A stretch of DNA of 64,000 bases from Salvia splendens. Taxonomy: Eukaryota; Streptophyta; Magnoliopsida; Lamiales; Lamiaceae. A program made the position numbers and the translations under genes. Within the stretch, counting starts at the first letter, position 1; every line of letters begins with the position of its first letter. Shown here one piece after another: positions 1 to 8,142 of the stretch. The notes under the pieces were generated by a model that ran no database searches, was not told the DNA's origin, and saw only the letters and a list, made by a program, of their open reading frames with translations. The stretch spans positions 124,001 through 188,000 of the forward strand of contig NW_024599198.1 in the NCBI RefSeq assembly GCF_004379255.2, given 5' to 3'.

Positions 1-346
1 TTCGGCGAGTTTTATCGCGTGGATCGGACTTTCCCATTTAACCGAAGTGGTCTTATGCAGTAAACCTCTTTGACTAGACATGGTCGTCCCCGGTCTTATG
101 AGGTAAACTTCTTTGACCGAACTTGGTCGTCCTAATTCGGCGAGGTTTATCGCGTGGATCGGACTTTCCCTTATTGCAGTTCGTTTCAGACGAAGTGCTT
201 GTTAAGCTGAATTGCGGTCTTGTATCCTCCTTGGAAGCTTGGACTCACAATCGTTGGCTTATTGCAGTTCGTTTCAGACGGACTGCTTGTTAAGCTGAAT
301 TGTGGTCTTATATCCTCCTTAGAAGCTTGGACTCACAATAGTCTTT
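1..346 (-). repeat. Tandem repeats in Tat 3' untranslated region
   Basis: Two repeat families are visible. A 35-bp block starting TTCGGCGAG at base 1 recurs at 136. An 88-bp unit starting TTATTGCAG occurs at 171 and again at 259 with few mismatches. Tandem repeats between pol and the 3' LTR are a known habit of Tat/Ogre elements and can seed satellite DNA. Bases 347-586 hold no gene, only the AT-rich end of the untranslated region. Confidence 0.8.
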
Positions 347-586
347 AATAATCGATCTAAAAAGGGGATCAGTCTTTAAAGAACGATATACCTTGGTACC
401 ATTTGTAAGAGACGACAAGCACATAGAGACAAAACACATAGAGAAAAAAATGAAAAAGACGAAAGATAAAAAACTTTAAACTTTTTATAAAACGACAAGT
501 AAAAGGTACAAGTAAAAACAAACAAATAAAAACATGTACCCCTATGACCGAACTAGACACAAGACAGACTGACCGGACTTTGTCTC

Positions 587-3500
587 TTACAAGTGGAACT
601 TCTTGAGGTTGGAGACGTGCCATGTTCGGGGTACTTGTTCTCCTGACATGTGAGTCAATTTATAAGACCCTTTGCCGAGGACTTCTGACACCCGATACGG
701 ACCCTCCCATGTGGGTTCGAGTTTGCCCAGCTTTTCTGCTCGGCTTACTTCGTTGTTTCTCAAGACGAGATCTCCCACTTGAAATTGAAGCTTTTTCACC
801 CTTTGGTTATAATACCGGGCTACTTGCTCCTTATACTTGGCTGCTTTTATGCACGCCAATTCTCTTCTTTCTTCGGCGAGATCTAGTTCGGCTCTCAGTC
901 CGTCGTCATTCATTTCTGAGGAGAAATTTAGAGTTCGGGGACTGGGTACACCGATCTCCACCGGAATTACGGCTTCAGTGCCGTACACCAGACTATACGG
1001 GGTTTCACCGTTGGAGGTTTTGGGTGTAGTTCGGTAGGACCACAGGACTTGAGGGAGATTTTCTACCCATTGTCCTTTGGCTTGTTCTAACCGGGCTTTT
1101 AACCCTTTCACCAGAATCCGGTTCGTTACTTCCGTTTGTCCGTTTGCTTGGGGATGGGAGACCGAAGTGAACCGCTGTTGAATGTTCAGCTCTTGGCACC
1201 AATTCTTGAATGTCTTGTCGGTGAACTGAGTCCCATTATCCGAGATGAGGATGTGGGGTATGCCAAATCGGCACACTATGTTCTTCCAGACGAAGTCCAA
1301 TGCCTTTGAGCTCGTTATCGTAGCTAATGGTTCAGCCTCCACCCACTTCGTGAAGTAGTCCACGGCAACGATAAGGAATTTCATTTGCCGAGGAGCTTGA
1401 GGAAGTGGTCCCACTATGTCTATGCCCCATTGCATGAAAGGCCAAGGGCTTTGCATAGTGTATAGATCGGTCTGCGGCATCCTTGGGACATTTGCATGAA
1501 TTTGGCACTTCGTACACTTCTTGACGAGCTGCACTGCCTCTTGTACCATGGTTGGCCAATAATATCCCCATCTCAGAACTTTTTTAGCTAAAGCTCTGGC
1601 TCCGATGTGGCTACCGCACGATCCTTCATGAACTTCTCTGAGGATGTAGTCCGTCTCTTCTGGTCCTACGCACCGCAATAACGGCTGGAGGTAAGACTTT
1701 CTAAAGAGGACTCCTTCATGAAGTTCGTACCGAAGTGCTCGGCACGTGATCTTCCGAGCTTCTCTCTTATCCTCGGGCAATTGTCCTTGATCCAGATACT
1801 GCAAGATCGGCGTCATCCAGTTCGGCGAGCTAGATACTGAATGTACCTCGGCTTCATCAATGCTTCGATGCATTAATTCTTCCGCCTTTGAGTTCGGATC
1901 TGAGGCCAACTTACTTAAGGTATCTGCTCGGCTATTTTCCGCTCTGGGAATGCGGATTATCCGAAAATAGGAGAAACTTCGGCTGATGCTTTGCGCTTTG
2001 TCCAAATACTTCTTCATTCTCTCGTCACGAGCTTCACTTGTACCCAACATGTGATTTACTATGACTTGTGAATCACAATGGACTTTGAGAGATTTGACGA
2101 GCAGACTTTGCGCTAACTGGAGTCCGGCCAGGAGGGCTTCGTACTCGGCTTCATTATTAGTAGTGGGGAATAGGAACCGAAGTGAGTAGGTTACCTCGTG
2201 TCCGTCGGGAGCGACAAGTAAAATACCAGCTCCACTTCCCATCTTGTTTGAAGCTCCATCTACGAATCCGCTCCAGCAGTCCGGCGGCTCTACTTCGGAT
2301 TCCAAGGGCTGTGCTAGTTCGGCATTGGCAGAATTCTTCTGTTCGGCAATAACAGGAATTGCTTGATCGAACTTTGCTTCCGCAAGAAAATCTGCCAAGG
2401 CTTGTCCCTTGATGGCTTTCCGAGGTAGATATTCAATTGTGTGCTCTCCCAACTCTATAGCCCACTTGGCGATTCTGCCTGATGCTTCTGGTTTGGTCAA
2501 CACTTGCCGAAGTGGCAGATCAGTTAGGACGCATACCTTGTGAGCATAGAAGTATGGCCGCAGTCTTCTTGCTGCATTTACTAATGCCAGAGCAATTTTT
2601 TCCAGAGGTTGATACCTTGTTTCTGGACCTCTTAATGCTCGGCTTGTAAAGTAGATGGGAAGCTGCTTTAGGCCTTCTTCTCGTACAAGCACCGCGCTGA
2701 TGGTTTGATCCGATGCCGCTAAGTATAAGAATATTACTTCGGCTTCGGTTGGAGCAGAGAGAATAGGAAGCTCGGCTAGATAACTTTTGAGCTCGTCAAA
2801 GGCCTTTTTCTGCTCGGCTCCCCACTCGAACTTTGGTGCCTTTTTCAACACCTTGAAGAACGGCAGTTGCTTTTCGGCTGCTTGGGAAAGGAATCGATTC
2901 AGTGCGGCTAGACATCCGGTTAGCCTTTGCACGTCATGTATGGACTTCGGCATTGCCATGTTCTGAACGATTTGAACTTTTGAGGGGTTTGCCTTGAGTC
3001 CGTCCTTTGAAACCCAACAACCCAGAAACTTTCCCGAATCTACCAAAAAGGTACACTTTTGGGGATTAAGTTTGAGGTTGGCTTTCTTGAGCACGTTGAG
3101 AGTGGACTTGAGGTTGTGCTCGTACTCCGAAGTGCTTTTGCTTTTGACGACTATATCGTCAACATACACTTCGACCTCCTTTCCAATCAGGTGCCGAAAA
3201 AGCTTGTCTACCATCCTTTGATAAGTGGCTCCGGCATTCTTTAAACCGAATGGCATCTTTTTATAAGCGAAAATGCCGAAATCAGTAATGAAGGCCGTTT
3301 TTGAAGCGTCAATCTCATCCATTAAAACTTGATGGTATCCTTTGTACAGATCAAGAAAACAAAAAATTTCAAAGCCTATCAAAGCTTCTACTTTTTTATC
3401 TATGTTCGGAAGGGGATAGCAATCTTTGGGACAGTGCTTATTTAGATCGGTGAAATCTATGCACATCCGCCATCCTCCTTCCTTTTTCTTGATCATGACA

Positions 3501-3850
3501 GGATTGGCCACCCACGAAGGATACTTCACTTCGAATAACACATCCGCCTTCAATAATTGACGGACTTCGTCATGGATGACTTGACTTCGTTCTGCCGCAA
3601 AGAGTCTTTGCTTCTGTTTTATCGGCCGGACTGAAGGATCAATATTTAACCGATGAGTGATTACCTCGGGGGGCACTCCGGTCATGTCCAACGGAGACCA
3701 TGCAAAGACGTCTTTATACTCCTTGAGGAGCTGGATGGTTTTTTCCCGAAGTAGGGGCGTTCCCGCGAAGCCGATCTTAACCGTTCTGGATGGATCGTCT
3801 TCGTACAGCTGAACTGTCATCGAGTTCGGCTCCGGTATGACTTCGGTCAT
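587..3850 (-). CDS. pol: Tat pol: reverse transcriptase, dual RNase H, integrase
   Basis: The product copies the element RNA into DNA and integrates it. From the ATG at 3850 there are 1087 codons: reverse transcriptase about residues 90-290 with the YVDD catalytic box at 229-232, a Ty3-type RNase H about 370-500, an archaeal-type RNase H about 520-660 beginning with FVDGAS, then integrase about 750-1000 with an HHCC zinc-binding segment and the D, D, E residues in GIDIVGPLP, ISDNGTQF and the stretch just before NGQTE. No chromodomain is seen. The frame is identical to that of gag-pro upstream; only the UAG at 3880-3878 and nine codons separate them, so pol is probably made as a readthrough extension rather than from its own ATG. 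No disabling lesion was noticed. Confidence 0.92.
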   Translation of the reverse strand: MTEVIPEPNSMTVQLYEDDPSRTVKIGFAGTPLLREKTIQLLKEYKDVFAWSPLDMTGVPPEVITHRLNIDPSVRPIKQKQRLFAAERSQVIHDEVRQLLKADVLFEVKYPSWVANPVMIKKKEGGWRMCIDFTDLNKHCPKDCYPLPNIDKKVEALIGFEIFCFLDLYKGYHQVLMDEIDASKTAFITDFGIFAYKKMPFGLKNAGATYQRMVDKLFRHLIGKEVEVYVDDIVVKSKSTSEYEHNLKSTLNVLKKANLKLNPQKCTFLVDSGKFLGCWVSKDGLKANPSKVQIVQNMAMPKSIHDVQRLTGCLAALNRFLSQAAEKQLPFFKVLKKAPKFEWGAEQKKAFDELKSYLAELPILSAPTEAEVIFLYLAASDQTISAVLVREEGLKQLPIYFTSRALRGPETRYQPLEKIALALVNAARRLRPYFYAHKVCVLTDLPLRQVLTKPEASGRIAKWAIELGEHTIEYLPRKAIKGQALADFLAEAKFDQAIPVIAEQKNSANAELAQPLESEVEPPDCWSGFVDGASNKMGSGAGILLVAPDGHEVTYSLRFLFPTTNNEAEYEALLAGLQLAQSLLVKSLKVHCDSQVIVNHMLGTSEARDERMKKYLDKAQSISRSFSYFRIIRIPRAENSRADTLSKLASDPNSKAEELMHRSIDEAEVHSVSSSPNWMTPILQYLDQGQLPEDKREARKITCRALRYELHEGVLFRKSYLQPLLRCVGPEETDYILREVHEGSCGSHIGARALAKKVLRWGYYWPTMVQEAVQLVKKCTKCQIHANVPRMPQTDLYTMQSPWPFMQWGIDIVGPLPQAPRQMKFLIVAVDYFTKWVEAEPLATITSSKALDFVWKNIVCRFGIPHILISDNGTQFTDKTFKNWCQELNIQQRFTSVSHPQANGQTEVTNRILVKGLKARLEQAKGQWVENLPQVLWSYRTTPKTSNGETPYSLVYGTEAVIPVEIGVPSPRTLNFSSEMNDDGLRAELDLAEERRELACIKAAKYKEQVARYYNQRVKKLQFQVGDLVLRNNEVSRAEKLGKLEPTWEGPYRVSEVLGKGSYKLTHMSGEQVPRTWHVSNLKKFHL

Positions 3851-3871
3851 CGCCTCTGACTCCGGCTGCTG

Positions 3872-3880
3872 TGATTGCTA
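3872..3880 (-). promoter_or_regulatory. Probable stop-codon readthrough site UAG-CAA-UCA
   Basis: Gag-pro ends in TAG followed at once by CAA TCA, and the downstream codons run open in the same frame into pol. This fits the type I leaky stop consensus UAG-CAR-YYA known from tobamoviruses. A leaky stop would set the Gag to Gag-Pol ratio. The motif and frame are seen directly; the function is inferred. Confidence 0.7.
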
Positions 3881-5962
3881 TGCTTGGTGGTGCCGATCTG
3901 ACTGCTCGGCACTTCTAAGCGCAATTTGCAGACATTCCTTTGCTCTCTTTTGGTCACCTCGGATGACCGCTATCCCTCCTTTAGTAGGGATCTTGATGGT
4001 GAGGTGATAGGTGGAGCAAACGGCCCGAACTGCGTTGAGCCAGTCTCTTCCCAGGATGACGTTGTACGGGGACCGAGCTTTCACCACGAAAAACTCAATC
4101 ATCGTACTGGAGCTAGTAGGCGCTTTCCCCACCGTGATCGGAAGGCTGATAATACCTTCAGGGCGGGTGTCCTCCTGAGTGAAGCTCTTCAGGGGAAGCG
4201 GAGCCGGACTGAGCCGAGCTGGGTCCACTTCTAGTTTGTCGAAGCACTCTTTAAAAAGAATGCTAACCGACGCTCCTGTATCCACAAACACCCTGTGGAT
4301 CAGTTTGTTTGCCACTCCGGCTTGGATGACAATGGCGTCTTGGTGAGGAGAGATGGCCGGGACGGGATCAGCAGCCGAGAACGTAATCACTTCGTCCTGC
4401 TTCAGCCTTTTATGCGTTGGCTCCTCTCGATTGGAGCCTCTGCGTTCTGACTTCAGGGACGACTTGGTCTTCCCGGCAGGGAGCGCGTCAATAGTCTGGA
4501 TTACTCCATCATATTGCGGCTCGTCATCGTCTTCGGGATCCGGCTGCCTTTTCGGATCCTGAGGGGCGCAGTTCGCACCACTCTGCTTTTTATTCTTCTT
4601 TGGCTGCTTACTTCGGTATTTTTTCAATGTCCCTGCCTTCACAAGAACATCGATACCTGCAGCCAAGTTTCTGCACTCCTCAGTATCGTGACCGTGGTCT
4701 TGATGGTAGGAGCAGTAGTTATCCTGGGGTCGGCGCGCGGCTGATTTCGTCATCCGCTTTGGCTTTTCGAACAGGTCAGAGTGCAGTTCGAAAATTTCCG
4801 CTCTCGGCTTGTTCAGCGGTACGAACTGAGCGGGCGACTTCTCGGGATTGAGACGAGGTCCCAATCTGTCTTGCACCGGAGCCCTTTGAATTCTTTCAAA
4901 TGGAGTCCGGCGAGGATGCCCCTGATCGCTATGATCGGGCTTCCTTCTGTCTCCTCGGGTCGATGAGCTGTCTAACGACCGTTTGCGACGGTCTGCCTCA
5001 TCGGCCCGGGAGTACTGGTCCGCAATGTCCCACATTTCCTGAGCTGTCTGCGGACCGCACTCAACGAGCTTCCTGTAGAGAGCTCCGGGCAAGATTCCAT
5101 TTTGGAATGCCGAGATGACAAGCAGATCGTTGAGATCGTCTACTTGCAGACATTCCTTGTGGAATCTTGTCATAAAGTCGCTGATTTTTTCGTCGCGACC
5201 TTGACGAATGGAAAGCAGCTGAGCCGAAGTGATCCGGGCTTCCGCTTTCTGAAAGAACCTCCTGTGGAAAGCATCCATTAGATCTCGGTAAGATCTGATG
5301 CTGCCCTGGGGGAGGCTATCGAACCACCTTCTCGCGTTCCCGATGAGCAGCTCGGGAAACAGCTTGCACATGTGGACCTCGTTGAGACCCTGGTTCGCCA
5401 TGTTATATTGATAGCGCCCCAAGAAATCGTGAGGGTCCACGAGCCCGTCGTAAGTCATCGACGGAGTTCGGTAGTTCTGTGGTAGGGGAGTTCGGGTGAT
5501 GTCGTCCGAGAACGGAGTCTTCAGTGCTCCGTACACGGCGAATCCGATATCTCGTCGGTATGGAGGAGATTGAGTTCTCCTGTGATTCCGGTACCGAGGA
5601 GGAGCTGGAATATGTGGGGGACGGGGATTCTTTCTCCTGGGAGATGCGACACTACTGCGGTAGTGACTTTCTTGTGCGGAGGGAGAAGGAGAATCCGTCG
5701 TTTTCGTCTCCGGCTGCTTTTGGCTTTTTCGCAGGAAGGTTAAGAATTCCTCCTGCTTTTCAGCCAAAAACTGCTTGACAGCCTCATTCAAATCGGGCTG
5801 CTGGGAAGACTCAGTGGGACGATTTTTGGAGCGGCTTGTTCCTTCGCCATGAGAACTGGTGGTGGATTTATCCCTAGGCTGTTTTCCCGACCTATGGGAT
5901 GGATTGGCTTCCTCCTGGTTCTCACGGGCTGGAATACGGGTATTCTGCGATCTGGTATGCAT
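3878..5962 (-). CDS. gag: Tat gag-protease polyprotein
   Basis: 694 codons from the ATG at 5962 encode the capsid precursor and the aspartic protease that matures it. The N-terminal 150 residues are basic and polar. The gag domain lies about 160-330 and contains a segment of the retrotransposon-gag type (ARRWFDSLPQGSI). A short Cys/His stretch (CSYHQDHGHDTEEC) sits in the middle. The protease has its active-site DTGAS from residue 561 and a second conserved ILGRDWL patch near 637. The leader between the PBS and this ATG is short (about 60 nt). The frame is intact. Confidence 0.9.
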   Translation of the reverse strand: MHTRSQNTRIPARENQEEANPSHRSGKQPRDKSTTSSHGEGTSRSKNRPTESSQQPDLNEAVKQFLAEKQEEFLTFLRKSQKQPETKTTDSPSPSAQESHYRSSVASPRRKNPRPPHIPAPPRYRNHRRTQSPPYRRDIGFAVYGALKTPFSDDITRTPLPQNYRTPSMTYDGLVDPHDFLGRYQYNMANQGLNEVHMCKLFPELLIGNARRWFDSLPQGSIRSYRDLMDAFHRRFFQKAEARITSAQLLSIRQGRDEKISDFMTRFHKECLQVDDLNDLLVISAFQNGILPGALYRKLVECGPQTAQEMWDIADQYSRADEADRRKRSLDSSSTRGDRRKPDHSDQGHPRRTPFERIQRAPVQDRLGPRLNPEKSPAQFVPLNKPRAEIFELHSDLFEKPKRMTKSAARRPQDNYCSYHQDHGHDTEECRNLAAGIDVLVKAGTLKKYRSKQPKKNKKQSGANCAPQDPKRQPDPEDDDEPQYDGVIQTIDALPAGKTKSSLKSERRGSNREEPTHKRLKQDEVITFSAADPVPAISPHQDAIVIQAGVANKLIHRVFVDTGASVSILFKECFDKLEVDPARLSPAPLPLKSFTQEDTRPEGIISLPITVGKAPTSSSTMIEFFVVKARSPYNVILGRDWLNAVRAVCSTYHLTIKIPTKGGIAVIRGDQKRAKECLQIALRSAEQSDRHHQA

Positions 5963-6019
5963 TTTTTTGGTGGAAAAAATGGATCAAAAATTCGCTTTAT
6001 CACAAATTTTGTTCTCTGT

Positions 6020-6037
6020 TTCCCACAGACGGCGCCA
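6020..6037 (-). other. Primer binding site of Tat element
   Basis: Directly after the 5' LTR (one C spacer), the minus strand reads TGGCGCCGTCTGTGGGAA. TGGCGCC is the usual start of PBSs in Tat and Athila elements. It marks 6039 as the inner LTR edge and confirms the minus orientation. The exact primer tRNA is not assigned. Confidence 0.8.
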
Positions 6038-6038
6038 G

Positions 6039-6628
6039 TGATGAATCCGCGAATTTTGATGTTAATAAATGCTGGTAGAGAATGAAGATTATGACACAGA
6101 ATTTACGTGGTTCGATTTACTGAGGTAAATCTACGTCCACGGGAAGAAGGGAGGGCAAGATTGTATTGCTTGATCTGGGATTACAGCTTACAACACAGAC
6201 TTGCTATATGGTATTTTTTCTCTAGAGAGCTTAACCCTTTTCTATCTGATCTAAGTTCTATTTATACATTGAACTAAGATCGTGGTTTGCAGCCCCACTA
6301 ACAAGATCGTGGGTGAGCAATAACTGCTCAATAACTGCTTCATACCACTAAATAGATCGTGGGTATAGTGGAGGTCGTGGAGGCCTTTCATGAGTCCACT
6401 AACTCCTAGTTCGGTCGAATGCTGAGACCGAACTGCTGGACTTTACCGATCAGCTCTTGCCGATCTGAGAGGAGAGCTTGACTGGTCGGCTTTTACCGAG
6501 CTGTAGGCTGAGTCCGAACTCTTTGGTCGTGCCGAACTCTTTGGTGCCGAACAGATACTCTTTCTTGGGCTCTGGGCTGTCACTGTTATTGGGCTTGCCA
6601 TTAGGGTTTAGTTCGTACCCCATCAACA
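6039..6628 (-). repeat. 5' LTR of Tat element
   Basis: 590 bp bounded by TGATGA on the left and TCAACA on the right, so on the minus strand it begins TGTTGATG and ends TTCATCA. The partner LTR is outside the window, so the outer edge at 6628 rests on the TG...CA ends and on resumption of the host intron. Confidence 0.75.
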
Positions 6629-6672
6629 TTCCCTATTAATAAATCAATACCACCTGCTTAACTAATACTCAC

Positions 6673-6804
6673 AGGGGCTCTTGGTGGTCTATCTGCTCTT
6701 GTGTCTTGACTTTCTGCTTCAGCTTCCTCGGCATCTCTTGCACTTCTATATGTATCAGAGGAGGAGGGAACATTCCCTCGTGTCCGAGATAAAACTTTTG
6801 AGGC
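6673..6804 (-). CDS. PAS-domain RAF-like kinase gene, exon 3
   Basis: This 132-nt exon (44 codons, phase 0 at both ends) encodes ASKVLSRTRGNVP and a Ser/Arg/Glu-rich linker that in the family follows the PAS domain and precedes the kinase domain. The acceptor is GGTCAG|GCC at 6805 and the donor CCT|GTGAGT at 6672. The Tat LTR starts 44 bp into the next intron; kinase exons, if they exist, lie beyond the left window edge. The exon is open in the expected frame. Confidence 0.75.
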
Positions 6805-6891
6805 CTGACCAATTATCAGAAAAGTCTAATGTATGCGAAAAGGAGGACAAAACATGAGGCGGAAAGACACATAGGGACATAATGTAAGCGC

Positions 6892-7303
6892 CAAATTCGA
6901 AACAGAAGATGCAAGGTGGGGCACTCCTGCTATTTGTGGTCGTTGATGCCACGAGATGTTCTTCAAATTTATTCTAGGAAATTTAGATTGTTCATTAGCA
7001 CTATCTTGACGTGTTCTCATATTTCCTGAGTTTGTCTTATTAAACACAGCAGTATCACTTGATACAGTAACTATTCCGGTAATCTCACCCTCATACAGTG
7101 GGCTCAGTGTAACTAGCGCGATGAAACTTTGACCAGATCGCTTCCTGAGAGGGAGTTGCCCTGACCATGATTCTCCAATTCTCATTCTCTCCATGATTGC
7201 TAGAACTAAATTATGATGCTCTTCATCAAAAAGTAGTTCAACTGCTCCCTGTCCTATTACTTCAGAGTCTTTATACCCAAACAATTTTTCGGCAGCGCAA
7301 TTC
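6892..7303 (-). CDS. PAS-domain RAF-like kinase gene, exon 2 (PAS core)
   Basis: The exon encodes the body of a PAS sensor domain (NCAAEKLFGYKDSEVIGQ, then MRIGESWSGQLPLRKRSGQ and TGIVTVSSDTAVFN) followed by WHQRPQIAGVPHLASSVSNL, a segment typical of the plant RAF10/RAF11-type MAPKKKs (AT5G49470, AT1G67890). Family members are cytosolic or nuclear Ser/Thr kinases linked to ABA and stress signalling. The acceptor TTGCAG|GAA at 7304 joins exactly in phase to the exon 1 donor 7.7 kb away (TG|G AAT). At the 3' end the homologous join to exon 3 needs a break after TTG at 6892, where the intron begins GC, not GT; the 87-bp intron otherwise looks normal. No stop or frameshift is seen. Confidence 0.8.
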
Positions 7304-7797
7304 CTGCAACATGAGATTTTCCCCCTTATTCTATGTAATATGGGCAGCAAATGCCTGTACTCTTTATTAGCATAAGGATGTTGGAGGTTCAAAGATTCAA
7401 TAGGTAGAAGAATGAGCAACTACTATCCAATATTATCCAACCTATTCCAGTTTTAGAGGATTTTGATTGTGATAGCTGAACATGTTCCATTTACTCAAAT
7501 TTCAACGAATCCAAACAACAGTAATATGAAGCTTTCCTACCATGACAGCACACATAAATAGTGATATTAAACCTTATTAACTGTTCTTCTATATACTTCA
7601 CACCAAAATCAATGCTGGAGAGTTCTCACTTAAAAAAAAATCAACTGCCAGATGTTCATACTCACAATATTAAGGCAAAAAACATTCTGCACAGCATTAA
7701 ATCATCTTTATTTCCCACGATAACATCCCCAACCAGATTTGACCTAATTCAAACCAACTTGATCTTGGAGGTCTTTCTTCTTTTGTGCTAAGAGAGT
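7304..7797 (-). other. Intron 1 of PAS-RAF gene, MULE-distal part
   Basis: AT-rich sequence without coding signal between the exon 2 acceptor and the left end of the MULE. The matching right part is 14817-14983. Nothing else is recognised here. Confidence 0.6.
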
Positions 7798-7849
7798 AAT
7801 GGAATTCCAATTTAATGAAGGAGAATAGATTCATTCTAATTGAGGGAGT

Positions 7850-7994
7850 GACGCATAATGATTGTGCGTCGTTCTTAATGAAACGCATAACCATTATGCG
7901 TCGTTAATTAATGACGCATAAGGATTATGCGTCGCTTAACGACGCATAAGGGTTGTGCGTCGCTCATGAACGACGCACATTGGTTATGCGTCGT
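7850..7994. repeat. Left palindrome array of MULE (5 units)
   Basis: Five units starting at 7850, 7882, 7913, 7941 and 7972 match a 21-bp palindrome with 9-bp arms, GACGCATAA and TTATGCGTC, around a 3-bp variable centre. Spacers are about 7-10 bp. Some units carry a changed arm (GTGCGTC or GACGCACA). They are likely binding sites for the element's own proteins. Confidence 0.9.
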
Positions 7995-8142
7995 TAAGGC
8001 GGCTTTTATCTGCCTCCAGTCACACGCAGATCACAGAACGCACCTTCATACACTTTCAATTCCTCTATCTCGGCGATTTCCGGCGATTTCTCCATATGAT
8101 CCGGTAATTTGTTCATCAATTTAGCTACATTCATCATTATTC

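Larger units (their letters stand above)
1..6628 (-). mobile_element. Ty3/gypsy LTR retrotransposon, Tat lineage, cut by window edge
   Basis: Read on the minus strand the order is 5' LTR (6628-6039), PBS, gag-pro (5962-3878), pol (3850-587) and a repeat-bearing 3' untranslated region; the 3' LTR must lie left of base 1. Pol carries a second, archaeal-type RNase H domain between the normal RNase H and integrase, which is the hallmark of Tat/Retand elements. Both reading frames are long and free of internal stops except for the UAG between them. The element sits in an intron of the PAS-RAF gene, in the same orientation, 44 bp downstream of the exon 3 donor. The 5 bp right of the LTR are TTCCC; the matching duplication on the other side cannot be seen. 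Confidence 0.93.

Noticed and set aside
38..586. The left end of the window as the Tat 3' LTR
   Set aside because: It shows no similarity to 6039-6628 and has no TG...CA end.
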